Part shown: piece after piece, positions 45,075 through 52,625 of the stretch | How positions within the stretch are numbered: the first letter of the stretch is position 1 | How the letters are laid out: each line of letters starts with the position of its first letter | Assembly: GCA_019233975.1 (NCBI GenBank) | Contig: JAFALY010000010.1 | Coordinates: forward strand, 59,138 to 123,137 | Origin: Alphaproteobacteria bacterium | Lineage (GTDB): Bacteria > Pseudomonadota > Alphaproteobacteria > UBA9219 | Length of the DNA stretch: 64,000 bases | Reading direction: 5' to 3' | The notes under the pieces: generated by a model | The model's database searches: none | What the model saw: only the letters and a program-made list of their open reading frames with translations | What the model was told of the DNA's origin: nothing | Translations under genes and position numbers: made by a program

Positions 45075-45107
45075 CTATTGCGATTTATAACGAATCTTGC
45101 GCAATAG
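45075..45107 (-). promoter_or_regulatory. Inverted repeat upstream of the cysteine-rich protein gene
   Basis: CTATTGCG (45075-45082) and CGCAATAG (45100-45107) form a perfect 8-bp inverted repeat with a 17-base spacer that contains TTATAA. It starts 10 bases upstream of the ATG at 45065, so it may be an operator over the promoter or a 5' leader hairpin. Confidence 0.5.
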
Positions 45108-45144
45108 TTATTGCTGATTTGTTAATATTTTGCTGTGCAGCACT

Positions 45145-46056
45145 TTATCCGCGCAGTTTCTTGATGATGTTATCCAGCTGGTCAAGATCATGATAGTAAA
45201 AGGTAATTGCACCTGATTTACCCTGTGCCGCAATTTTAACCTTGAGGCCAATAACGCGCTCCAGCTCTTTTTCCAGCGCTATAACGTCAGCATCGGCCTT
45301 ATTCGTGGCTTTGCGCTTATGAATTTGCGGATTGTCATTTTCACGTTTGGCGAGTGCTTCTGCCTGACGCACATTCAGCCCGCGCTTCGCGATAACATCA
45401 GCCAGCGCTACAGGATCACGCGATGTGATGATCGCACGCGCATGACCAAGCGTCAGCTCACCGCTTTCGATCCGCGTTTTGATGGACGCGGGCAGTGTCA
45501 GAATGCGCAAAAGATTGGCGATATGCGGACGACTTTTGCCGACGATTTTCGCAAGCCCTTCCTGCGTGTGATTAAACTCATCCAATAGGCGCTTGTAACC
45601 TTCGGCTTCTTCCAGCGGCGAGAGATCCTGCCGCTGCACATTTTCAATAAGACCGAACTCAAGCGCTTCGCGGTCCGTCAGTTCACGCACTACCACGGGT
45701 ACTTGATGCAGGCCCGCTTTTTGCGCCGCGCGCCAACGGCGCTCACCGGCAATGATTTCGTACGCGTCCTTGGTGCCAGCAACGGGGCGCACCACCAGCG
45801 GTTCCAGCACACCGCGCTCACGCACCGAGTCCGTCAAGCCTTTCAGCGCGTCTTCGTCAAAATGGCGACGCGGCTGGAACGCACCCGGCTGCAACCAGGT
45901 GATATTCATTTTGGTTGTACCCTCGCGCGGCACTTCGGCAACGGAAGCGGCAACCACAGCAGGCGCGGCAGGTTTCGGGGCATAGGAATTATCCGCATCG
46001 CCAAAAAGTGCCGACAGGCCGCGACCGAGCGGGGAGGGTTTGACTGTGGTGTTCAT
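45145..46056 (-). CDS. parB: Chromosome partitioning protein ParB
   Basis: ParB binds parS sites, spreads along the origin region as a CTP-dependent clamp, and works with ParA to segregate chromosomes. The 303-residue protein has the N-terminal G-L-S-A-L-F-G-D signature, the CTP-binding core with [12 protein letters not shown] and GERRWRAA, a helix-turn-helix near [17 protein letters not shown], and the C-terminal dimerisation domain. It follows parA by 30 bases. The two parS-like sites in rsmG lie 1.4 kb upstream. Confidence 0.96.
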   Translation of the reverse strand: MNTTVKPSPLGRGLSALFGDADNSYAPKPAAPAVVAASVAEVPREGTTKMNITWLQPGAFQPRRHFDEDALKGLTDSVRERGVLEPLVVRPVAGTKDAYEIIAGERRWRAAQKAGLHQVPVVVRELTDREALEFGLIENVQRQDLSPLEEAEGYKRLLDEFNHTQEGLAKIVGKSRPHIANLLRILTLPASIKTRIESGELTLGHARAIITSRDPVALADVIAKRGLNVRQAEALAKRENDNPQIHKRKATNKADADVIALEKELERVIGLKVKIAAQGKSGAITFYYHDLDQLDNIIKKLRG

Positions 46057-46086
46057 GCGCGTCTTCCTGTTTGTTATGTTATAACA

Positions 46087-46947
46087 TTATTCACCAACGG
46101 CTTTCGCCGTGGTGATGATTGCGTTGGCCTGTCCATTTTCACGGCGCAGCATTTCACTCGCCAGTTGCAGGTAAGCCTGTGATCCGGGGCACTTCAAATC
46201 ATAAAGAAGCACGGGCTTGCCGTGCGACGGCGCTTCCGACACGCGCACATTGCGCGGAATGACAGTCGTAAAAACACGATCGCCAAAATAAGCGCGCACG
46301 TCGCGCTCAACCGCAACCGACAGGCTGTTACGCTTGTCATACATAGTGAGGATCACACCCTCGATCGCCAAAGTCGGATTAAACCGTTCGCGTACCGCGT
46401 CAACCGTCTGGAGTAAGCTGGTCATGCCCTCCAGCGCATAAAACTCAACCTGCAAAGGAACCAGCAATCCGTGCGCTGCCACCAGAGCATTTAGCGTGAT
46501 GAGATTGAGCGACGGCGGGCAATCAATCAGGATCAAATCATAGTCATGTGCACTGCGGGCAAAAGCCTGCTGCATACGGAATTCGCGATTTTCTGTGTTG
46601 ACCAGCTGAATTTCTGCGCCCGCCAAATCAGCCGACGACGTTACCAGCGATAAATTGGGGATCATGGTCGGAACGGCGATATCCTCAATGCGCATGCCGT
46701 CAAAAATCAGCTCGTAACAACCGGCTCCGCGTTCTGCCCGTGCAATACCAAATCCGGTTGACGCATTGCCTTGCGGGTCGGCATCTACAATCAACACACG
46801 CTTGCCGACTGCGGCCATGGCGGTTGCAAGATTGACGGTTGTCGTGGTTTTACCAACGCCGCCCTTTTGGTTGACGACAGCTAAAACGCGGCATTCATGC
46901 CCTGTTTTATCGTTTGCGGTTTCGGGACGGCCTTCTGTTTCCGGCAT
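46087..46947 (-). CDS. parA: Chromosome partitioning ATPase ParA
   Basis: ParA is a Walker-type ATPase that binds DNA non-specifically and moves ParB-parS complexes. The deviant Walker A motif is KGGVGKTTTTVNLA, preceded by VLAVVNQ. The switch I region is VDADPQGNAS, and Walker B is LILIDCPPS. The length of 286 residues includes about 20 extra N-terminal residues that overlap the end of rsmG by 41 bases, with no later Met before the P-loop. This ParA belongs to the chromosomal mnmG-rsmG-parA-parB operon. Confidence 0.96.
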   Translation of the reverse strand: MPETEGRPETANDKTGHECRVLAVVNQKGGVGKTTTTVNLATAMAAVGKRVLIVDADPQGNASTGFGIARAERGAGCYELIFDGMRIEDIAVPTMIPNLSLVTSSADLAGAEIQLVNTENREFRMQQAFARSAHDYDLILIDCPPSLNLITLNALVAAHGLLVPLQVEFYALEGMTSLLQTVDAVRERFNPTLAIEGVILTMYDKRNSLSVAVERDVRAYFGDRVFTTVIPRNVRVSEAPSHGKPVLLYDLKCPGSQAYLQLASEMLRRENGQANAIITTAKAVGE

Positions 46948-47563
46948 TTTTCAGATTCCCGATGGTCAGGATGACGCCGGACGGATCGCTCACACTCGGC
47001 TTTTTATCAAGGCTGAATGTCCAATATTTCTTCGATTCTGTCAATTCCAGTTCGGCATTTCTGCCCTTCAGGAACACGCATTTTCCTTGCGGTTTCAAAA
47101 TACGATGCGCCAAACCAAACAGATCATTCAGCGACGACATGGCACGCGCCGTGACAATATCAGCTTTGAAATCCTTGATATTTTCGACACGATCATGATG
47201 AACGACAACATGCGGCGCTATCTGACGTACCACTTCGTTCAGAAACTGGGCCTTCTTGCCGATACTCTCTATCAAATGGACATTGGGACAGCCCATAATG
47301 GCCAATACCATGCCCGGGAATCCAGCGCCTGACCCCATATCCGCAAGAACAGCGTCTTTATTATCGATAAGATTATAAAGCTGGGCCGAGTCCATAAAAT
47401 GACGGGTCCAGATATGTTCGACCGTACTCGGTGCTATCAGATTGAATTTCTCATTCCATTCACGTAGAAGGCAGGCATAGGCGTCGAGTTTTTCTACTGT
47501 TTCACGGGAAACAGCCAGGGTACTTTCAAATTGCTGGCGGTCGTTTTGTTCCATGTGAAACAT
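46907..47563 (-). CDS. rsmG: 16S rRNA (guanine-N7) methyltransferase RsmG
   Basis: RsmG methylates G527 of 16S rRNA using SAM. The SAM-binding motif is M-G-S-G-A-G-F-P-G. The length of 218 residues is normal. Its start overlaps the mnmG stop by 1 base. The first codons and the S-R-E-T-V-E-K-L segment both encode parS-like palindromes, so these codons are probably under double selection for protein and for ParB binding. The protein begins M-F-H-M-E-Q, a common start for RsmG when a parS site is embedded there. Confidence 0.95.
   Translation of the reverse strand: MFHMEQNDRQQFESTLAVSRETVEKLDAYACLLREWNEKFNLIAPSTVEHIWTRHFMDSAQLYNLIDNKDAVLADMGSGAGFPGMVLAIMGCPNVHLIESIGKKAQFLNEVVRQIAPHVVVHHDRVENIKDFKADIVTARAMSSLNDLFGLAHRILKPQGKCVFLKGRNAELELTESKKYWTFSLDKKPSVSDPSGVILTIGNLKNAGNRRPSRNRKR
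47498..47513. promoter_or_regulatory. parS-like centromere site inside rsmG
   Basis: TGTTTCACGGGAAACA differs at one base from the widespread parS consensus TGTTTCACGTGAAACA. It encodes the S-R-E-T residues of RsmG. ParB, encoded downstream in the same operon, is the expected binder. Confidence 0.85.
47547..47562. promoter_or_regulatory. Second parS-like site at the rsmG start
   Basis: TGTTCCATGTGAAACA differs at two positions from the parS consensus and includes the rsmG start codon region. It lies 33 bp from the first site. Paired parS sites at the rsmG start are known in other bacteria; this one is a weaker match. Confidence 0.7.
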
Positions 47564-49431
47564 CAGGCTGATTTTTTATCGCGCCGAACATAGCGCAGTA
47601 AGGCGACAAGTGCCGCCGGGGTCATACCGGGGATACGAGAGGCCGCCCCCAGTGTCGTCGGTTTAGACTGTTTCAACTTCTGACGTATTTCTGCCGACAG
47701 ACTGCCAATGGCATCAATATCCAGATTTTCAGGCAGCGCTAAAGCCTCATCCTTACGGAAAGCGTTGATATCCCCTTCCTGGCGCTGCATGTAACCGGCA
47801 TATTTCCCATCAATTTCAATCTGTTCGACAATTGATGTGTCAAGGGTTGATAATTCAGGCCAGAACCCCGTCAGGTCGGAAAAATGGATGTCGGGATAGG
47901 TAAGAAGGTCCAAAGCTGACCGCCAAACACCATCGGCGTTGATCTTGATGCCATATTCATTCAACTTATTAGGCGTGGCCTTAAGGCTGCTGGCAAGGCT
48001 GCGGGCGGCAGCAAGGGCCGTAAGCTTGCCATCAAAATGACGGCGTCGATCAGCCCCGACACACCCCAACTCCATGGCCAATGGGGTCAATCTTTGGTCT
48101 GCATTATCGGCACGGAGCGTCAGGCGATATTCAGCACGAGACGTAAACATGCGGTAGGGTTCATTGGTGCCACGCGTGATCAGGTCATCAACCATAACGC
48201 CGATATAGGCCTGTGAGCGGTCAAGCGTAAACGGCTGTCCCCCACCGACCTTAAGCGCGGCGTTCAGCCCGGCCATAAGGCCCTGCGCCGCCGCTTCTTC
48301 ATAGCCCGTTGTCCCGTTTATCTGCCCGGCAAAGAATAACCCATTGATTTTCCTTGTTTCCAAGGTTGGTCTGAGAGCGCGCGGATCGCAATAATCATAT
48401 TCAATGGCATAGCCATGGCGAATAATCTCAACATCTTCCAGGCCGATAATCGAGCGTATAAACGCCGTTTGTACATCGCGGGGCAGGGATGTGGAAATGC
48501 CGTTCGGGTACACCGTGTCATCGTCCAGACCTTCGGGCTCCAGAAAAATCTGATGCCTTTCTTTGTCGGCAAAACGCACAACCTTGTCTTCGATAGAGGG
48601 GCAGTAACGCGGCCCCACCCCTTCAATTTGTCCGGAATAAACCGGGGCGCGCGATAAATTATCGCGGATGATCTGGTGCGTATTCGCAGTCGTGTAGGTA
48701 ATGCCACAGGCGATCTGCGGCGTTGTGATCCTACGCGTCAGGGTGGAGAAGGGTACAGGTGGCTCATCCCCCGGCTGCATCTCCAGCCTATCCCAATGAA
48801 TGGTTTTTCCGTTCAACCGGGCGGGTGTGCCTGTTTTCAAGCGACCCATTGGAAAATTTAATCTTTTCAATGTATTAGAAAGGCCTATGGCCGGGGGATC
48901 ACCCACACGGCCTGCGGGTGTTTTTTCTTCCCCCAGGTGAATGAGGCCGTTCAAAAAAGTGCCTGTCGTTATGATAACCGCTCCTGCACGGTAAGGCGTG
49001 CCATCAGCACCGATGATGCCAGAGACGCTATCGCCATCAGTCAAAAGATCTTCGACAGCGATGGCTTTGATGGTCAGATTAGCCTGCTCCGCCAGCACGC
49101 GCTGCATCGCCTGACGGTATAATTTGCGGTCAGCCTGCGCGCGTGGCCCTTGTACAGCGGGCCCTTTGCTGCGATTTAGCAGGCGAAACTGGATGCCGGC
49201 GGCGTCCGCCACGCGACCCATAACACCATCCATGGCGTCAATTTCGCGCACCAGGTGGCCTTTACCCAAACCGCCAATGGCAGGGTTGCACGACATTTCA
49301 CCGATGGTTTCAAGCTTATGCGTTGCCAAAAGCGTACGCGCGCCCATACGCGCGGAAGCGGCCGCAGCTTCGCAACCCGCATGGCCGCCGCCAACGACAA
49401 TCACGTCATATAATTCATTCAAATTCGGCAT
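47563..49431 (-). CDS. mnmG: tRNA uridine-5-carboxymethylaminomethyl modification enzyme MnmG
   Basis: MnmG (GidA) is the FAD- and NADH-dependent partner of MnmE in wobble-uridine modification. The N-terminal FAD-binding motif is [12 protein letters not shown], the second is [16 protein letters not shown], and the C-terminal helical domain with [10 protein letters not shown] ends in a Lys-rich tail. I use the Met at 49431 (622 residues); the Met at 49440 has no ribosome binding site. It is the first gene of the mnmG-rsmG-parA-parB operon. Confidence 0.96.
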   Translation of the reverse strand: MPNLNELYDVIVVGGGHAGCEAAAASARMGARTLLATHKLETIGEMSCNPAIGGLGKGHLVREIDAMDGVMGRVADAAGIQFRLLNRSKGPAVQGPRAQADRKLYRQAMQRVLAEQANLTIKAIAVEDLLTDGDSVSGIIGADGTPYRAGAVIITTGTFLNGLIHLGEEKTPAGRVGDPPAIGLSNTLKRLNFPMGRLKTGTPARLNGKTIHWDRLEMQPGDEPPVPFSTLTRRITTPQIACGITYTTANTHQIIRDNLSRAPVYSGQIEGVGPRYCPSIEDKVVRFADKERHQIFLEPEGLDDDTVYPNGISTSLPRDVQTAFIRSIIGLEDVEIIRHGYAIEYDYCDPRALRPTLETRKINGLFFAGQINGTTGYEEAAAQGLMAGLNAALKVGGGQPFTLDRSQAYIGVMVDDLITRGTNEPYRMFTSRAEYRLTLRADNADQRLTPLAMELGCVGADRRRHFDGKLTALAAARSLASSLKATPNKLNEYGIKINADGVWRSALDLLTYPDIHFSDLTGFWPELSTLDTSIVEQIEIDGKYAGYMQRQEGDINAFRKDEALALPENLDIDAIGSLSAEIRQKLKQSKPTTLGAASRIPGMTPAALVALLRYVRRDKKSA

Positions 49432-49611
49432 CCTTCCCATCCACGCGCAAACTAATGCAAAAATGCCGCATATTCAAAGGCATTAAAGCTTTCTGGCTCT
49501 ACCATCATATCGTTAACGAGATAGTTAGGATTTTAGGTAATAATCGTAAATGGAGAGAGGGAGACGGAGGCGAAGTATTAGGCGGCCTAAAAATCCGCCG
49601 GAAAGGCAAAC

Positions 49612-50322
49612 ATGGCTGGACGCTATGTGACTATTCCCCGCCTGAAGGCGTTGCTGGCCAACGCCAAGGACCGACTCTCCTCTGAAAAACGTCAGCTTCT
49701 GGAACTTTATCCCGTTAACGGCGCGCTGAATCGCGAGGGCTACGGGTTTGCTTATTTGCGCGCTGAACGTGTTGGTCTTGCCATCATCAATGACCGGCTG
49801 GAAGATGTCGCCTGGCTGCCTATGCATTTAGACCCTGCGGCAGAAATGATGGACGACCATCGTGCCGCATTGAAAAAATGGATCGCGTCTGAAAAAAGTG
49901 GCGCACCGTCGATGGATGATTTCGGCAATGACTTTATCCATGTCCTGACACGGTCCGCCCTTCATGCTGGCTGGGAAGCCGCCGAATGGCGCCGTCTGGC
50001 CACCCGCGTTGCCAACCTGTTTCATGACCTGTCTTGCCTTATCGGCATGATCTATTACACCACTTGGTTTGAAGAAAATGACGTAGAGGCCATCAGCCTC
50101 ACAGATCCCGGCAATCTGGGTCTTTCCGCTATGGAAATGACCGCGCTGGCGCAATCTGAGGAATTAAATGATCAAATATTGGCCCGCCGCAAATTATTCG
50201 AAAAAGCAGCCAAACACCCCATGATCGGCGCCAAATCGAAGGCCAGAAACACCCCCCATTTAACGGTCATCGAAAACACCGGCTTTAACGACCCCCTGTT
50301 GGGCGAACCCCTGCCGATATAG
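49612..50322 (+). CDS. Hypothetical protein, 236 residues
   Basis: I do not recognise the family. GGAAAGG lies 7 bases before the ATG. The protein is alpha-helical and soluble-looking, with no signal peptide. An N-terminal region (about 1-90) contains VPVNGALNREGYGFAYLRAE-like alternating hydrophobic residues, and a middle helix (about 120-150) has many Trp, His and Arg residues (HAGWEAAEWRRLATRVANL). It lies between mnmG and ihfB in a divergent position, with a 171-base upstream region that is AT-rich and should hold its promoter and that of mnmG. Confidence 0.75.
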   Translation: MAGRYVTIPRLKALLANAKDRLSSEKRQLLELYPVNGALNREGYGFAYLRAERVGLAIINDRLEDVAWLPMHLDPAAEMMDDHRAALKKWIASEKSGAPSMDDFGNDFIHVLTRSALHAGWEAAEWRRLATRVANLFHDLSCLIGMIYYTTWFEENDVEAISLTDPGNLGLSAMEMTALAQSEELNDQILARRKLFEKAAKHPMIGAKSKARNTPHLTVIENTGFNDPLLGEPLPI

Positions 50323-50451
50323 CCCTCACAGCACAGGCCACCCAAAAGCCATTTTTGCCCAATGGGTTATGCCGTTCTACCGCTTGACTTGCCGGGCCAG
50401 CTTTGGCAGTTTGGGTCTGTTGATGCTTCGCTTTGAGGAGGCCCCAAGCCC

Positions 50452-50751
50452 ATGACCAAGTCTGATCTCATTTTGCGCCTCGCTGAAAAATATCCGCATC
50501 TTTTACAAAGAGATATCGAACGCATCGTGAATACCGTCTTCGACGAAATCTCTAACGCCTTGGCGCGCAACAATCGCGTTGAGCTGCGCGGCTTCGGCGC
50601 ATTCTCGGTAAAAAAACGCGATGCACGTCAAGGACGTAATCCGCGCACCGGTGAATCCGTTTCCGTTTCAGAAAAATTCGTGCCCTTCTTTAAAACCGGC
50701 AAGCAGTTGCGTGACCGCCTGAACGGCATCGAAGGCACAAGCGACGAGTAA
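50452..50751 (+). CDS. ihfB: Integration host factor subunit beta
   Basis: IHF-beta pairs with IHF-alpha to bend DNA sharply at specific sites in replication, recombination and transcription. At 99 residues, the length is normal. The HU/IHF core has [14 protein letters not shown] followed by the beta-arm with R-N-P-R-T-G, where the Pro intercalates into DNA. The K-P in HU is replaced in the way typical of IhfB ([12 protein letters not shown] start). GAGGAGG precedes the ATG. lapA and rpoH follow on the same strand. Confidence 0.93.
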   Translation: MTKSDLILRLAEKYPHLLQRDIERIVNTVFDEISNALARNNRVELRGFGAFSVKKRDARQGRNPRTGESVSVSEKFVPFFKTGKQLRDRLNGIEGTSDE

Positions 50752-50776
50752 CGCACAAAGAAATAATCGCTGAATA

Positions 50777-51154
50777 ATGATGAAAGCTATTACTGCCATA
50801 CTCAGCGCGCTCTTGCTGCTTGTGCTGGTCGCCTTCGCGCTCTGCAACCGACAGACGACCGTTTTGCATACCGGCCTTGCCGGGTTCGACGTCGCAGCGC
50901 CCGCTTACATATTGATCTTGTGCACACTTGTGTTGGGCGCATTGACGGGCACGCTGTCAGCAGGCGCGTGGAATTTTGCGCAAAGACACCAGATGCGCAA
51001 ATTACAAAAAGAATTGCGCCTACTGCGCGATAAATTATCCCAATTTGAAACAACACCGCGCCCCAAGACCGGATTGGGTAAAATTGCCAGCTTTGACCGT
51101 GCCTTACGCCCCCATATGCGTCCACGCCTGCGGTTTTGGGAACCGCGCTTTTAA
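50777..51154 (+). CDS. LapA/DUF1049 domain membrane protein
   Basis: The 125-residue protein has two membrane helices (about 4-22 and 43-65) and a cytoplasmic helical tail with R-H-Q-M-R-K-L-Q-K-E-L-R-L-L-R. This is the LapA (YciS) pattern; in E. coli, LapA acts with LapB in controlling LpxC and lipopolysaccharide levels. ihfB-lapA is a common alphaproteobacterial pair. The start at 50777 could equally be the second Met at 50780. The tail is longer and more basic than usual. Confidence 0.82.
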   Translation: MMKAITAILSALLLLVLVAFALCNRQTTVLHTGLAGFDVAAPAYILILCTLVLGALTGTLSAGAWNFAQRHQMRKLQKELRLLRDKLSQFETTPRPKTGLGKIASFDRALRPHMRPRLRFWEPRF

Positions 51155-51212
51155 TCGCGCACGCCACCGAATCCTCTACTTTTTGCCATAAAGCTGGGCT
51201 AGACCTGTTGCC

Positions 51213-52112
51213 ATGAACGCGCCCGTCGCCCATTTGCCTATCCTGAAAGGTGAAGGCAATCTCGCCCTCTATCTGCAAGAGATCCGGAAATTTCCGATCC
51301 TCGGCGCCGATGAAGAATTCATGCTGGCAAAAAGCTGGAAGGAACATGGTGATCTGGATGCCGCGCACAGGCTGGTGACCAGCCACTTGCGCCTGGTCGC
51401 CAAAATCGCCATGGGCTATCGCGGCTATGGCCTGCCGCTTTCCGATCTGATCGCCGAAGGTAATGTCGGCATGATGCAGGCCGTGAAACGTTTTGATCCT
51501 GACCGCGGGTTTCGCCTTTCCACTTATGCCATGTGGTGGATCCGCGCCGCGATACAGGAATATATCCTGCATTCATGGTCGCTGGTGAAAATCGGCACGA
51601 CCGCCGCGCAGAAAAAACTGTTTTTCAATCTGCGCCGCCTGAAAGGTGAAATGCGCGCCATTGATGATGGTGATTTGTCGGCTGAGCAGGTCAGCCAGAT
51701 CGCGCATCGCCTGGATGTGGCGGAAGAAGAAGTCGTCAACATGAACCGCCGCCTGACGGGGGGTGATCAGTCGCTGAACGCGCCCCTGCGCGTGGATGGC
51801 GAAGGCGAATGGCAGGATTGGCTGGTTGACCCGTCCGAGTCCGTTGACGTCAAGTTGGGTGACGCCGAAGAGCGTGATCACCGCCATCGCTTGCTGGTCA
51901 AGGCGATGGAGGGGCTAAGCCCGCGTGAGCGTGATATTATCATCGCGCGCCGTTTGGCGGACAATCCTGCGACGCTGGAAGATTTGTCACAACGTTATAA
52001 TGTCAGCCGCGAACGCATTCGCCAGATCGAAGTACGCGCATTCGAAAAACTGCAAAAGAACATCAAGCTTGCGGCGGAACGCGAAGGCTTGCTGCCGGCC
52101 GAACAGGCCTGA
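51213..52112 (+). CDS. rpoH: RNA polymerase sigma factor RpoH (sigma-32)
   Basis: RpoH directs transcription of heat-shock genes. The 299-residue protein has region 2 with AKIAMGYRGYGLPLSDLIAEG and FRLSTYAMWWIRAAI, the RpoH box Q-K-K-L-F-F-N-L-R, and region 4 with VSRERIRQIEVRAFEKL. The start has no strong Shine-Dalgarno, which may reflect translational control of heat-shock sigma factors. Its stop is only 3 bases from the convergent small membrane-protein gene. Confidence 0.95.
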   Translation: MNAPVAHLPILKGEGNLALYLQEIRKFPILGADEEFMLAKSWKEHGDLDAAHRLVTSHLRLVAKIAMGYRGYGLPLSDLIAEGNVGMMQAVKRFDPDRGFRLSTYAMWWIRAAIQEYILHSWSLVKIGTTAAQKKLFFNLRRLKGEMRAIDDGDLSAEQVSQIAHRLDVAEEEVVNMNRRLTGGDQSLNAPLRVDGEGEWQDWLVDPSESVDVKLGDAEERDHRHRLLVKAMEGLSPRERDIIIARRLADNPATLEDLSQRYNVSRERIRQIEVRAFEKLQKNIKLAAEREGLLPAEQA

Positions 52113-52115
52113 TCC

Positions 52116-52616
52116 TTATCTGATTTTCTCGAGCGCCTTGTTGGATGCAACATCCGGACCCCATGTGGTCTTCAGCTGTTCCAGATTGCTCTTCAGCGTG
52201 CGTACACGCAGTTCAAGGCGCGCAATCGTGATAATGACCATCGTCTGCGGTATGGCGAATACGATCAACTGACCGATAAACGCTGCGCCGAGCGTCACGA
52301 GCCATGTGTTCGTGTCACGCAGAATGGCGAACATGTTGCTCATGTTCTGGCCCTTGACCCACAAATCAATCAGAAAGGGCGAAAGTCCGGCGCAATTCAT
52401 CGCACCGATGGCAGCGGTTGTGGAATGCTCGCGGTCCGTGTCAATGAACAGCGCCACGAGTGTGGGCAGCAGACCGATGCCCATCAGAATCAGCGTCGGA
52501 AAAATAAAAGGCGCCGCAAAGCCGAGGAAAATCATCGTCAGCAAAAAACCGCCCTTGCCGCCTTTCTTTTTCGGGGCGGCGGCTTGTTTTTTATCAGCAG
52601 CTTTTTCTTTTGCCAT
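52116..52616 (-). CDS. Small membrane protein downstream of the pseudokinase
   Basis: The 166-residue product begins with a Lys/Ala-rich tail (about 1-24), followed by two hydrophobic segments (about 26-57), an acidic loop, and two further segments (about 105-130), then a charged coiled-coil-like C-terminus with R-L-E-L-R-V-R-T-L-K. It starts 9 bases after the pseudokinase stop, with AAGGGGG overlapping that gene's end, so the two form an operon and probably one complex. I recognise no named family. The basic N-terminal tail could bind acidic lipid headgroups or nucleic acid. Confidence 0.8.
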   Translation of the reverse strand: MAKEKAADKKQAAAPKKKGGKGGFLLTMIFLGFAAPFIFPTLILMGIGLLPTLVALFIDTDREHSTTAAIGAMNCAGLSPFLIDLWVKGQNMSNMFAILRDTNTWLVTLGAAFIGQLIVFAIPQTMVIITIARLELRVRTLKSNLEQLKTTWGPDVASNKALEKIR

Positions 52617-52625
52617 GACGCCCCC

